A DNA stretch of 64,000 bases from Lachnospiraceae bacterium (GCA_029067085.1 JAIEFE010000013.1:186001-250000), one strand, 5' to 3'; numbered from the stretch's first letter, positions 37,817-47,016 are shown. Notes: generated by a model not told the origin, from the sequence alone. Numbers and translations: made by a program.

Positions 37817-38956
37817 ATGAGCAGGAAACTGGTACATACCCCGGAAGGTGTCCGGGACATCTACGGAGATGAAAAAGAGAGAAAGACAATTGTGGAAAGG
37901 CTTCTCTCAGAAAAGATTAAAGGATACGGCTATCGCGACATCCAGACGCCAACCTTCGAGTTTTTCGATGTTTTTTCCAAGGAAGTAGGCACTACGCCTT
38001 CCAAAGAGCTTTATAAATTCTTTGATAAGGAAGGAAATACGCTTGTTCTGCGGCCTGACTTTACACCTTCCATTGCAAGATGTGCCGCGAAATATTTTAT
38101 GGATGAGGATGTGCCGATCCGTCTCTGTTACCAGGGCAATACCTTTACAAACACATCCAATCTACAGGGAAAATTAAAGGAAGTGACACAGATGGGAGCG
38201 GAACTGATCGGTGACGCTTCGGTACAGGCGGACGCGGAGATGATCGCCATGACGATCGAATCGCTCTACCATACAGGACTTTCCGACTTTCAGATCAGCA
38301 TCGGCAATCTGGAATATTTCAAAGGTATCTGCGCGGAAGCCGGTCTGGACGAGGAGACGGAGTTAGAGCTTCGGGAGTTTATCTCCGGCAAGAACTACTT
38401 CGGGGCAGAGGAGCTTTTAGACAGCATCCATGCGCCTGTAGAGGATAAGGAAACGCTTCTTAAAGTTAGCGGGCTCTTTGGTTCCGTTGATATTTTACAG
38501 GAAGCAAAAAAAGCCGTATCCAACATGCGCTCCCTGGCTGCCATAGAGCGGCTGGAAAGCCTTTACCGGGTGCTTACGGATTACGGTGTGGAAAAATACG
38601 TTTCCTTTGACCTTGGCATGCTCAGCAAGTATAATTACTATACGGGCATCATTTTCAAAGGTTACACCTACGGGGTTGGCGACGCTATCGTGAAGGGCGG
38701 TCGTTATGATCAGCTTCTCCCTCATTTTGGCAAAGAAGCGGCAGCCATTGGATTTGTGATCGTGGTGGATGATCTTCTTGCTGCAATGGGACGACAAAAC
38801 GTTGTCGTATCAGGCTTGGAAGAACCTCTTAAGCTGCATTATACGGAGAGTGACTTTAATGAGAAGCTTCAGGAAGCGAAAAGACTGCGCGCTGCGGGCA
38901 AAAAAGTGGAATTTCTTCCACAGACAGGGAAAGAGGGTGTGCCTGAAAATGAGTGA
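37817..38956 (+). CDS. hisZ: ATP phosphoribosyltransferase regulatory subunit
   Basis: A histidyl-tRNA-synthetase-like protein that activates the short form of HisG. The 379-residue protein has class II motifs (PEGVRDI; motif 2 LRPDFTPSIARC; YYTGIIFKGY). It lacks the anticodon-binding domain of HisRS. Its presence with a 214-residue HisG fits the hetero-octameric HisZG enzyme. ATG 37817 has GAGGATC upstream. The 3' end overlaps hisG by 8 bp, so the two subunits are translationally coupled. Confidence 0.94.
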   Translation: MSRKLVHTPEGVRDIYGDEKERKTIVERLLSEKIKGYGYRDIQTPTFEFFDVFSKEVGTTPSKELYKFFDKEGNTLVLRPDFTPSIARCAAKYFMDEDVPIRLCYQGNTFTNTSNLQGKLKEVTQMGAELIGDASVQADAEMIAMTIESLYHTGLSDFQISIGNLEYFKGICAEAGLDEETELELREFISGKNYFGAEELLDSIHAPVEDKETLLKVSGLFGSVDILQEAKKAVSNMRSLAAIERLESLYRVLTDYGVEKYVSFDLGMLSKYNYYTGIIFKGYTYGVGDAIVKGGRYDQLLPHFGKEAAAIGFVIVVDDLLAAMGRQNVVVSGLEEPLKLHYTESDFNEKLQEAKRLRAAGKKVEFLPQTGKEGVPENE

Positions 38957-39593
38957 AGACAGATATCTGACATTTGCCCTTGGGAAGGGGCGGCTTGCCA
39001 ATAAGACAATGGAGCTTTTGGAGAAAATCGGTATTACCTGCGAGGAGATGAAGGATAAAGATTCCCGTAAACTGATCTTTGTCAACGAAGAGCTGAAATT
39101 AAAGTTTTTCCTTGCAAAAGGTCCGGATGTACCGACCTATGTGGAGTACGGGGCGGCGGATATCGGCGTCGTCGGCAAGGATACGATCATGGAGGAGAAC
39201 CGTCGGGTTTACGAGGTGCTCGATCTGGGCTACGGCAAATGCAGGATGTGCGTCTGCGGGCCGAAAAGCGCGAAAGAGCTGTTACAGCACCACGAGATGA
39301 TTCGCGTGGCCAGCAAGTATCCGAATATTGCGAAGGATTATTTCTACAACAAAAAGCACCAGACAGTTGACATTATCAAATTAAACGGCTCCGTGGAACT
39401 AGGACCGATCGTGGAACTTGCAGACGTGATCGTTGATATCGTGGAAACAGGTTCTACTCTTAAGGAAAACGGACTGGAAGTCCTGGAGGAAATCTGTCCG
39501 CTGTCCGCAAGAATGATCGTCAATCAGGTCAGCATGCAGATGGAGCCGGAGCGGATCAAAACACTGATTAGCAATCTGAGAGCGCATTTGTGA
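38949..39593 (+). CDS. hisG: ATP phosphoribosyltransferase, short catalytic subunit
   Basis: This enzyme joins ATP and PRPP in the first step of histidine synthesis. The length of 214 residues marks the short HisG-S form, which needs HisZ. Motifs: LTFALGKGRL, AADIGVVGKDTI and the PRPP-binding VDIVETGSTLKENGL. ATG 38949 is chosen because the family begins here; the frame is open upstream inside hisZ. GAGGGTG is the likely ribosome site within hisZ. Confidence 0.95.
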   Translation: MSEDRYLTFALGKGRLANKTMELLEKIGITCEEMKDKDSRKLIFVNEELKLKFFLAKGPDVPTYVEYGAADIGVVGKDTIMEENRRVYEVLDLGYGKCRMCVCGPKSAKELLQHHEMIRVASKYPNIAKDYFYNKKHQTVDIIKLNGSVELGPIVELADVIVDIVETGSTLKENGLEVLEEICPLSARMIVNQVSMQMEPERIKTLISNLRAHL

Positions 39594-39697
39594 CACATTT
39601 TAGAAACTCTACTGATAGATACGGTCTGTACTGTTATTCCGGTATTGCGATGAACGATACAGATAACAAGTAAAATTGTGTAAAGAAAGAAAATAAA

Positions 39698-40510
39698 ATG
39701 GAAACGAAAACGGAAAATAACATGGAAACAAATTCAGAAAACAGGGGAGAAAAAAATCTGATGAAAGAATGGAAAGGTATTATCATTGCATTGATCGCAG
39801 GGGCGTGTGCCATTGCGTGCGTCACTATCTTTTCGCAGAATCTGGTAAGCTATAAGAAGACTTCCGGCAGTGAGGGACTGTCGGCCACCGGTTCTGCAAA
39901 CTGTGACTTTGAGGCAGATCTGATCGTCTGGCGCGGAAGCTTTTCCGGTCAGGGAAAGACAACGCAGGACGCTTACCGCTCTATTAAAAAAGATGCTGAG
40001 CTCATCCGCAAGTATCTGGTAGACAACGGCGTGAAGGAAGAGGAGATGGTATTCAGTTCCGTCACCATCAATACCCGCTGGGAATACGAGTACAATGATA
40101 ACGGCGACAGAATCAGAGAGTACATCGACGGATACGATCTCTATCAGCACGTATCGATCACATCGACGGATATCGACAAGATTGAGAATATTTCCCGGGA
40201 TATCTCCGGGCTGATCGAGTCCGGTGTGCAGTTTGCCTCGGATGAACCGGAGTATTACTATACCAAGTTAGATGAGTTGAAGCTTGATCTGATTGAAGCG
40301 GCTACCGAAAATGCTAAAAACCGAATTGACCTCATGGCACAGGGAAGCGGCGCGCACGCCGGGGAGCTTTTAAACGCAAATCTGGGTGTATTCCAGATCA
40401 CGGCACAGAACAGCAATACCGAGTACAGCTACGGCGGCTACTTTGACACCAGTTCCCGGAAAAAGACAGCTTCCATCACGGTTCGCTTAAACTACAGTAT
40501 TGCGGATTAA
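39698..40510 (+). CDS. SIMPL-domain (DUF541) membrane-anchored protein inside the his operon
   Basis: A 270-residue protein. After a hydrophilic start there is one hydrophobic helix (about 26-46), then a SIMPL/DUF541 domain with the family pattern GLSATGSANCDFEADLIVW and a C-terminal TASITVRLNYSI. Members sit outside the membrane; function is unknown in most bacteria. The start could be 39698 or an internal ATG at 39761, which has GGGGAG upstream but at a long spacing. Placed between hisG and hisD with gaps of 104 and 54 bp, it is probably co-transcribed, though no link to histidine is evident. Confidence 0.82.
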   Translation: METKTENNMETNSENRGEKNLMKEWKGIIIALIAGACAIACVTIFSQNLVSYKKTSGSEGLSATGSANCDFEADLIVWRGSFSGQGKTTQDAYRSIKKDAELIRKYLVDNGVKEEEMVFSSVTINTRWEYEYNDNGDRIREYIDGYDLYQHVSITSTDIDKIENISRDISGLIESGVQFASDEPEYYYTKLDELKLDLIEAATENAKNRIDLMAQGSGAHAGELLNANLGVFQITAQNSNTEYSYGGYFDTSSRKKTASITVRLNYSIAD

Positions 40511-40564
40511 TACGACACTGATAAAATTGACACAAACGCGAAAACATGGAAGGAATGGATAAAA

Positions 40565-41854
40565 ATGAGGACAATACGTTTAACAGCGGAGTCCAGAAAG
40601 GATATTCTGGACAATCTTTTAAAGCGAAGCCCAAACAACTACGGACAGTATGAGGCCGTAGTTGCGGATATCATTGCAAATGTCCGCGAAAAAGGGGATC
40701 AGGCAGTTTTTGACTATACTAGTCAATTTGATAAATGGGAGGTCGATGCGGATACTCTTCGCGTGACAAAAGCGGAGATCGACGAAGCTTACGAGCAGAT
40801 CGACAAGCCGTTTCTTGCGGCTATGGAGCGTTCCGCTGCTAATATCAAGGCTTTCCACGAAAAGCAGCTTCGCAACAGCTGGATCGACACCAGACCGGAT
40901 GGTACCCTGTTGGGACAGCGAATTCTGCCGCTTGCCATCTCCGGCGTCTATGTACCCGGCGGCAAGGCAGCCTATCCCAGCAGTCTTTTGATGAACGTTA
41001 TTCCTGCAAAGGTGGCGGGAGTTGAAAAGATCATTATGACCACCCCTGCCGGCGCAGACGGTAAAGTTCCTGCCGGCACACTCGTCGCGGCAAGGATTGC
41101 GGGCGTTGACGAAATCTACAAAGTTGGCGGAGCGCAGGCGATCGCAGCCATGGCTTTCGGCACCGAGAGTATTCCCAAGGTCGATAAGATCACGGGACCC
41201 GGCAATATCTTCGTAGCTCTCGCCAAGAAAGCCTGCTTCGGCTATGTGAGCATCGATTCCATCGCAGGACCCAGTGAGATCCTTGTGATCGCCGACGAGA
41301 CCGCAAATCCCCGCTATGTGGCAGCGGACCTTTTGTCTCAGGCAGAGCATGACGAGCTGGCAAGTGCCATTCTGATCACAACCGATGAAGCCCTGGCGGA
41401 CAAGGTTTCCGCTGAAATTGAAAGCTTTTTACAGGAGCTCTCCCGGGCGGAGATCATTCGAAAATCTCTGGAAAATTACGGTTATATCCTTTTGGCTGAG
41501 AATATTGACGAGGCGGTAGAAACGGCAAACGCCATCGCGTCCGAGCATCTGGAAATCCTGACGCGCGATCCTTATCAGGTGATGACAAGAATCAAAAATG
41601 CAGGTGCCATTTTCCTGGGCGAATATTCTTCGGAGCCGCTGGGAGACTACTATGCAGGCCCCAACCACATTCTGCCGACGAACGGCACGGCGAAGTTCTT
41701 TTCGCCCTTAAATGTGGATGATTTTATGAAAAAGACAAGTCTGATATCCTATTCACGGGAGGCGCTTGAGAAGGCGCATGAGGATATTGAGATCTTTGCG
41801 GAGAGAGAAGGGCTGACCGCACACGCAAACTCGATCAAGGTGCGGTTTGAGTAG
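40565..41854 (+). CDS. hisD: Histidinol dehydrogenase
   Basis: A zinc and NAD enzyme oxidising histidinol to histidine in two steps. The 429-residue length is normal. Motifs: the block GVYVPGGKAAYPSSLLMN, the NAD/Zn region KITGPGNIFVALAKK and the signature SIAGPSEILVIAD, followed by AEHDELAS. The C-terminal GPNHILPTNGTAKFFSPL carries further metal ligands. AAGGAATGG lies ahead of the ATG. hisB follows after 28 bp. Confidence 0.97.
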   Translation: MRTIRLTAESRKDILDNLLKRSPNNYGQYEAVVADIIANVREKGDQAVFDYTSQFDKWEVDADTLRVTKAEIDEAYEQIDKPFLAAMERSAANIKAFHEKQLRNSWIDTRPDGTLLGQRILPLAISGVYVPGGKAAYPSSLLMNVIPAKVAGVEKIIMTTPAGADGKVPAGTLVAARIAGVDEIYKVGGAQAIAAMAFGTESIPKVDKITGPGNIFVALAKKACFGYVSIDSIAGPSEILVIADETANPRYVAADLLSQAEHDELASAILITTDEALADKVSAEIESFLQELSRAEIIRKSLENYGYILLAENIDEAVETANAIASEHLEILTRDPYQVMTRIKNAGAIFLGEYSSEPLGDYYAGPNHILPTNGTAKFFSPLNVDDFMKKTSLISYSREALEKAHEDIEIFAEREGLTAHANSIKVRFE

Positions 41855-41882
41855 AGAATATTATTGTGAAGGAGAGAAGATC

Positions 41883-42470
41883 ATGTCCAGAACAGCGACA
41901 ATAGAACGGAACACAAAGGAGACAAAGATCAAAGCGTCTCTCTCGATAGACGGCGCAGGAAAAAGTGAGATTTCCACCGGCATTGGCTTCTTTGACCACA
42001 TGCTGGCAGGTTTTTCAAGACACGGTTTCTTTGACTTGACTCTTTCAGTCAATGGGGATCTCGACGTAGACGGCCACCACACGGTGGAAGATACCGGTAT
42101 CGTTCTGGGCACTGCGATTAAGGAGGCTCTTGGTGACAAGGCCGGTATCAAGCGCTACGGCTCCTCTGTCCTTCCCATGGACGACGCCCTGTGTCTTTGT
42201 GCCATTGACCTCTGCGGAAGGCCCTATTTTTCCTTTGACTGTTCGTTTCCCGTGGAGCGGGTGGGAGAATTGGAAACTCAACTTGTGCGGGAGTTCTTCT
42301 ATGCGGTGAGCTACAGCGCGGGCATGAATCTGCACCTGAAAATGTTGCATGGTGAGAATGCCCATCACATGATCGAGGCCATGTTCAAAGCCTTCGGTAA
42401 GGCGCTTGACGAGGCTTGTTCCGCGGAACCGCGTATCGAGGGCGTACTCAGCACAAAAGGCATGCTATAA
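41883..42470 (+). CDS. hisB: Imidazoleglycerol-phosphate dehydratase
   Basis: A Mn-dependent dehydratase converting IGP to imidazole-acetol phosphate. The 195-residue monofunctional form has the two metal-binding His-rich motifs GFFDHMLAGFSRHG-like and DGHHTVEDT (about 61-69), and later HHMIEAMFKAFGKAL. There is no fused phosphatase domain. ATG 41883 has AAGGAG 8 nt upstream; an in-frame start at 41847 overlaps hisD and has no family similarity. Confidence 0.96.
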   Translation: MSRTATIERNTKETKIKASLSIDGAGKSEISTGIGFFDHMLAGFSRHGFFDLTLSVNGDLDVDGHHTVEDTGIVLGTAIKEALGDKAGIKRYGSSVLPMDDALCLCAIDLCGRPYFSFDCSFPVERVGELETQLVREFFYAVSYSAGMNLHLKMLHGENAHHMIEAMFKAFGKALDEACSAEPRIEGVLSTKGML

Positions 42471-42554
42471 AAACCGTCAAATAAGGCTGCCAGGTATTAA
42501 ATGCCTGACACCTGACAGTAATGTATCGACAAAAGAAAGGACAGATATTCCGGT

Positions 42555-43838
42555 ATGGCATACAAGAAATTTATTCCCTGTATCTATCTATATAAAGGAA
42601 ACGCCGTAAAAAACTATACAGACAGAACCATCCTGCAGACGAACCCGGCGGCCCTTGCAAAATACTACAGCGATAACAACGCCGACGAACTTATCGTCTA
42701 CGATATGTCCGAGGGCGATGCCGCTCACGAGGAAGCTCTCGATATCATAAAAAATATCTGCAGCGAAGCGGAGATTCCGGTGATCGGCGCAGGCAATGTA
42801 AAGCGCATGGAGGACGTCAAAAAGCTCCTCTACGCAGGGTGTAAAAAAGCGGCCCTAAACTATGCAAAGCAAGGCAATATAGAGATCACCGAGGAAGTTT
42901 CCAAGAAATTCGGCAAAGACAAGATTGTAGCATGTGTGGCGGAGGTCTCAGCTATCACTGAAAACGAGGAACTGATCGAGGCCTATGTGGACGAGATCAT
43001 TCTGCTAAAAGAAACCTGTCTGAAGGAAGCCATTTCCGTATCCCGTTTTCCCATGGTTGCGTCCGTACCCGAAGTCTCTCTGGATAAAATTCTGGAGATT
43101 TTATCAAAGGACAACATCTGCGGTATTTCCGGTTATGCCATCAATGAGAACGCAAAGGAACTTCTTCCCATCAAACAGCTTTGCCAAAACAACGATATCG
43201 CCGTAAATACTTTTGAGGCAGCGCTTCCCTGGGAGGAATTTAAGCTGAATTCCGACGGTCATGTGACCGTGGTGGTTCAGGATTACAAAACGGACGAGGT
43301 ATTACAGGTAGCTTATATGAATGAGGAAGCCTATCGAACGACCCTGCAGACCGGAAAGATGACTTATTACAGCAGAAGCCGTGACGAACTCTGGGTCAAG
43401 GGCGAGACCAGCGGACACTACCAGTATGTGAAGTCCCTGACCGCAGACTGCGATAAGGATGCCATTCTGGCGAAGGTATCTCAGGTGGGCGCAGCCTGCC
43501 ACACTGGTTCCCATTCCTGTTTCTTTAACAAGATCATGGAGAAAGAGTACGAGGAGACCAATCCCTTAAAGGTCTTCGAGCAGGTCTTTTCCGTGATTCA
43601 GGACAGGAAGATCCATCCGAAGGACGGTTCCTATACAAACTATCTCTTTGATAAAGGCATCGACAAGATCCTCAAAAAACTGGGGGAAGAGGCTACGGAG
43701 ATCGTCATTGCCGCAAAGAACCCGAACGCCAACGAGATAAAGTACGAAATTTCGGACTTTTTATATCATATGATGGTACTCATGGTGGAGAAAGGCGTCA
43801 CATGGGAGGAAATCACAACAGAGCTTGCACAGAGGTAA
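42555..43838 (+). CDS. hisI: HisIE with an N-terminal HisF-like barrel
   Basis: A fusion of 427 residues. Residues about 215-325 are phosphoribosyl-AMP cyclohydrolase (HisI: QDYKTDEVLQVAYMN, YYSRSRDELWVKGETSGH, with the Cys ligands in LTADCDKDA and GAACHTGSHSCF). Residues about 335-427 are phosphoribosyl-ATP pyrophosphohydrolase (HisE: KILKKLGEEATEIVIAAKN). Residues 1-210 resemble HisF/HisA (FIPCIYLYKGNAVKNY for the HisF start IPCLDVKDGRVVKG), but the catalytic Asp positions read Tyr and Ala. This barrel is probably non-catalytic or altered. It is the last gene before the his terminator. Confidence 0.9.
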   Translation: MAYKKFIPCIYLYKGNAVKNYTDRTILQTNPAALAKYYSDNNADELIVYDMSEGDAAHEEALDIIKNICSEAEIPVIGAGNVKRMEDVKKLLYAGCKKAALNYAKQGNIEITEEVSKKFGKDKIVACVAEVSAITENEELIEAYVDEIILLKETCLKEAISVSRFPMVASVPEVSLDKILEILSKDNICGISGYAINENAKELLPIKQLCQNNDIAVNTFEAALPWEEFKLNSDGHVTVVVQDYKTDEVLQVAYMNEEAYRTTLQTGKMTYYSRSRDELWVKGETSGHYQYVKSLTADCDKDAILAKVSQVGAACHTGSHSCFFNKIMEKEYEETNPLKVFEQVFSVIQDRKIHPKDGSYTNYLFDKGIDKILKKLGEEATEIVIAAKNPNANEIKYEISDFLYHMMVLMVEKGVTWEEITTELAQR

Positions 43839-43890
43839 AAGAAATCACAACATTACTATAAAAACAAATCGGCTTTTGCTGAGACATGGG

Positions 43891-43918
43891 CGCATCCTGC
43901 GGGTGCGTTCTTTTTTTG
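43891..43918 (+). terminator. Intrinsic terminator of the his operon
   Basis: The stem CGCATCC (43891-43897) pairs with GGGTGCG (43901-43907) around a 3-nt loop, followed by TTCTTTTTTTG. Confidence 0.88.
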
Positions 43919-43969
43919 TCCTAATTTGCATAAAATGCAATGCAGGATAATGAAAGGATCGACAGAAAC

Positions 43970-44371
43970 ATGGAAATGAAGACGACACCGGAGAAGCGTT
44001 TAGCGCTTGCCCGCTATATTCGAGAGGAAAATATGGGGAACCGCGTAAAACTGCGCCAACGGGAAAATATTCTTTACGGGCGCGATCTCCATTTGCCCCC
44101 CGATGAGAAAAACCTATTCTCAGACGCTGCGCTCACCGGCGGCGTGCAGGGAGAGGATAACCCAGGCGGTATCTCCACGGGAAGCTTCAAATACCGTATG
44201 ACGCTTGCCGTACTTTTATTTGTCGGTTTTTTGCTCTGTGACACGGGCAAGGGAAGCATTTTTTCCTACAGTACAAATGATGTGTATGAGATGATCCGGG
44301 CTGACAGCCTTCATCTTTATGACGGCGGTGAAAACGCTGTGATGGAGGAGATTGCAGAACTGTTTGAATAG
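43970..44371 (+). CDS. Hypothetical single-helix membrane protein
   Basis: A 133-residue protein. A charged cytoplasmic-type N-terminal half (EKRLALARYIREENMGNRVKLRQRE) is followed by one hydrophobic helix (about 79-96) and a short external tail of about 35 residues. No family is recognised. ATG 43970 has AAAGGATC upstream, though spaced long; an in-frame ATG at 43940 has no site. It lies between the his terminator and the TIGR03960 gene. Confidence 0.55.
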   Translation: MEMKTTPEKRLALARYIREENMGNRVKLRQRENILYGRDLHLPPDEKNLFSDAALTGGVQGEDNPGGISTGSFKYRMTLAVLLFVGFLLCDTGKGSIFSYSTNDVYEMIRADSLHLYDGGENAVMEEIAELFE

Positions 44372-44529
44372 CTGAACTTTCCCTTGTTTTGCCTTCATGG
44401 TTTGCTGATTTATTTTTTCATAAACTACCTGCCGGACAAATTTATTTGCTTTTCCCTTAGAATATGCTAATATTTAAGAGAATAATTGGGGTGATGTGGC
44501 TGAATCCCCGTTAAGGAAAAGAGTACGAG

Positions 44530-46395
44530 ATGAGAAAAACAGCGTTAAACGATGATATCCTGATGCAGGTAGAAAAACCCGCACGTTATATCGGCAACGA
44601 AATCAATTCCGTCGTGAAAGATAAAGCACAGGTGGCGGTGCGATTTGCCATGTGTTTTCCCGATGTCTATGAAATCGGCATGTCACACCTTGGCATCCAG
44701 ATTCTCTACAGTATGTTGAACGATTGGGAAGATGTATGGTGTGAGCGTGTCTATTCCCCATGGATGGATCTGGATCAGATCATGCGCCGCGAATCCATTC
44801 CCCTGTTTGGTCTGGAATCCCAGGAGCCGGTAAAGGACATGGATTTTCTCGGTATTACCATTCAATACGAAATGTGTTATACCAATATATTACAGGTGTT
44901 GGAGCTATCGCAGATTCCGCTTTTAACGAAGGACCGCGGGGAAGATATGCCTATCGTGATCGGCGGCGGCCCCTGTGTTTACAATCCGGAACCCATTGCG
45001 GATTTTTTTGATCTGTTCTATATCGGTGAGGGAGAAACACAGTATCGTCCGCTGTTTGACTGGTATCTGAAAAACAAACGTGACGGCGGTACGAGAGAGG
45101 ACTTCCTGCACGGTGCGGCAAAGATTCCCGGCATCTATGTACCGCAGTTTTATGAGGAACTGTACAACGAGGATGGAACGATAGCGGGACGGCGGAAGAA
45201 ATATGAGGATATTCCCGACAGGATTCTAAAAGAGATCGTGACGGATGTGACGGAGGCGCCTTATCCCTTAAAGCCCGTAGTTCCCTTTATCAAAGTGACG
45301 CAGGATCGGGTGGTGCTGGAAATCCAGCGTGGCTGTATCCGCGGCTGCCGTTTCTGTCAGGCCGGTCAGATATACCGTCCCGTGCGGGAGCGGAATGTGG
45401 ATCGTTTGAAGGAATATGCCGTAGAAATGCTGAGGAACACAGGACATGAAGAAATTTCCTTAAGTTCCTTAAGCTCCAGTGACTATTCCGAGTTGGACGG
45501 GCTTCTGGACTTTCTGATCGAGGAATGCGGTCGGAAGCACATCAATATTTCACTGCCTTCCCTTAGGATCGATGCCTTTTCTCTGGATGTGATGAGCAAG
45601 GTACAGGATGTGAAGAAGAGCAGCCTGACCTTTGCCCCGGAAGCGGGCAGCCAGCGTCTGCGTGACGTCATCAACAAGGGATTGACCGAAGAAGTCATTC
45701 TAAAAGGCGCCTCCCTTGCATTCGAGGGCGGCTGGACCAAAGTAAAGCTCTACTTTATGCTGGGTCTTCCCACGGAGACAGAGGAGGACATTCTCGGAAT
45801 CGGCGATCTCTCCAACAAGATTGCAGCGGCCTTTTTTGAAACGGTGCCGAAGGACAATCGGGTGAACGGCAAGGTGCAGATCACGACCAGCACTTCCTTC
45901 TTTATCCCCAAACCTTTCACGCCCTTCCAGTGGGCGCCCATGTGCACCAAGGAGGAATTTCTGGACAAGGCGCACCTGACCATGCAGGGCATCAGAAGTC
46001 AGCTAAACCAAAAGAGTATCAAATACAACTGGCATGAGGCGGATGTGAGCGTTTTGGAGGGTGTACTTGCCAGAGGAGACCGCCGGGTAGCGCAGGTGAT
46101 ACGTAAGGCCTATGAGAAGGGCTGTAGGTTTGATTCGTGGAGCGAATTTTTTCACTATGAACTATGGCTGGAGAGCTTCGAGGCGTGCGGGCTTGCCATC
46201 GACTTCTACACTACGAGAGTGCGGGCGGACGACGAGATCTTCCCCTGGGATTTCATAGACTGCGGCGTGACGAGGGAGTTTTTGCTGCGGGAGTGGAAAA
46301 AGGCGCAGGAACAAACGGTAAGCCCAAACTGTAGGACGCAGTGTCAGGGTTGCGGGGCAAATCGGTTTGGCGTGGGCGTCTGCTATGAGGAGTAG
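44530..46395 (+). CDS. TIGR03960-family B12-binding/radical SAM protein
   Basis: A 621-residue protein. The N-terminal domain (about 1-200; FPDVYEIGMSHLGIQIL, GGGPCVYNPEP) has a B12-binding-like fold. The radical-SAM cluster is in QRGCIRGCRFCQAG (Cys about 274, 278 and 281). A C-terminal Cys motif, CQGCGANRFGVGVC, ends the protein. The family normally neighbours TIGR03936 and RNase G, and here those genes follow at 47.7 and 49.7 kb. It was proposed to act on tRNA or rRNA, but the function is unproved. A second, decayed copy of its 3' end lies at 46923-46978. Confidence 0.9.
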   Translation: MRKTALNDDILMQVEKPARYIGNEINSVVKDKAQVAVRFAMCFPDVYEIGMSHLGIQILYSMLNDWEDVWCERVYSPWMDLDQIMRRESIPLFGLESQEPVKDMDFLGITIQYEMCYTNILQVLELSQIPLLTKDRGEDMPIVIGGGPCVYNPEPIADFFDLFYIGEGETQYRPLFDWYLKNKRDGGTREDFLHGAAKIPGIYVPQFYEELYNEDGTIAGRRKKYEDIPDRILKEIVTDVTEAPYPLKPVVPFIKVTQDRVVLEIQRGCIRGCRFCQAGQIYRPVRERNVDRLKEYAVEMLRNTGHEEISLSSLSSSDYSELDGLLDFLIEECGRKHINISLPSLRIDAFSLDVMSKVQDVKKSSLTFAPEAGSQRLRDVINKGLTEEVILKGASLAFEGGWTKVKLYFMLGLPTETEEDILGIGDLSNKIAAAFFETVPKDNRVNGKVQITTSTSFFIPKPFTPFQWAPMCTKEEFLDKAHLTMQGIRSQLNQKSIKYNWHEADVSVLEGVLARGDRRVAQVIRKAYEKGCRFDSWSEFFHYELWLESFEACGLAIDFYTTRVRADDEIFPWDFIDCGVTREFLLREWKKAQEQTVSPNCRTQCQGCGANRFGVGVCYEE

Positions 46396-46478
46396 CCGAA
46401 TGTCATTACTAAAAGTCGTGCAGTACACAAAAATAAGGAGTGACTCATTTTACCATTTAAGAAAGAGAGGACAAGACA

Positions 46479-46916
46479 ATGCAGTTTGAACAATTACAGA
46501 AAGATATGATCGCAGCTATGAAAGAGCGGAACAAAGTGCGCAAGGACGCCATTTCCGCATTGGTTTCCGCTGCCAAGAAGGTCGCCATTGATGAGGGCAC
46601 CCGGGACAATATCTCAGAGGAGATCGTGGATCGTGTGATCTTGAAGGAAATCAAGACGGTGAAGGAGCAGTTGGACAGCTGTCCGGATTCCCGCGAGGAT
46701 CTGCGTCAGGAGTATCAAGCCAGATATGATATTTTTCAGGAATATGCACCGAAGATGATGTCCGCCGAGGAAGTGGAGACATTTTTGACGGAAAAATATG
46801 CTGATCTGATCGCACAGAAGAATAAAGGACTGATCATGAAGACCGTGATGCCGGAGCTGAAAGGCAAAGCGGAGGGAAGCGTGATCAATCAGGTGGTGGA
46901 AAAACTCTGCCGGTAA
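46479..46916 (+). CDS. GatB/YqeY domain protein
   Basis: A 145-residue helical protein of the YqeY family: MKERNKVRKDAISALVSAAK near the start and GLIMKTVMPELKGKAEGSVINQVVE at the C-terminus, the tail domain shared with the GatB subunit of the tRNA amidotransferase. It may bind tRNA, but the function is not established. AAAGAGAGGAC precedes the ATG. It is flanked by an intact and a decayed copy of the TIGR03960 3' end, which suggests that it was inserted there or that the region was duplicated. Confidence 0.88.
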   Translation: MQFEQLQKDMIAAMKERNKVRKDAISALVSAAKKVAIDEGTRDNISEEIVDRVILKEIKTVKEQLDSCPDSREDLRQEYQARYDIFQEYAPKMMSAEEVETFLTEKYADLIAQKNKGLIMKTVMPELKGKAEGSVINQVVEKLCR

Positions 46917-46922
46917 GGCGCC

Positions 46923-46978
46923 GTGTCAGGGCTGTGACGCGAATCGTTTGGCGTGGGTATCTGCTATGAAAAGGCCGA
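46923..46978 (+). pseudogene. Decayed duplicate of the TIGR03960 gene 3' end
   Basis: About 56 bp align to the last part of the gene ending at 46395 (46341-46398) with roughly 80% identity by eye, including a 1-bp deletion that breaks the frame (AATCGTTTGG against AATCGGTTTGG) and a 2-bp loss at the former stop. Read with the frame restored, it encodes QGCDANRFGVGICYE, matching QGCGANRFGVGVCYE. It sits 6 bp after the YqeY stop and 11 bp before the promoter of the toxin-antitoxin module. Confidence 0.75.
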
Positions 46979-46989
46979 GATTTGGTGTA

Positions 46990-47016
46990 TTGACTTTTAA
47001 TGAAATTGCGTATAAT
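46990..47016 (+). promoter_or_regulatory. Promoter of the type III antitoxin RNA
   Basis: -35 TTGACT (46990-46995) and -10 TATAAT (47011-47016) with a 15-bp spacer. An overlapping TAATAT (47013-47018) would give 17 bp. A start about 7 nt after TATAAT falls at 47023, exactly the first base of the leader hairpin. Confidence 0.65.

Noticed and set aside
44485-44515. tRNA-like GGTGATGTGGCTGAATCCCC segment before the TIGR03960 gene
   Set aside because: It forms one short hairpin only; no acceptor stem, anticodon arm or T-arm could be built.
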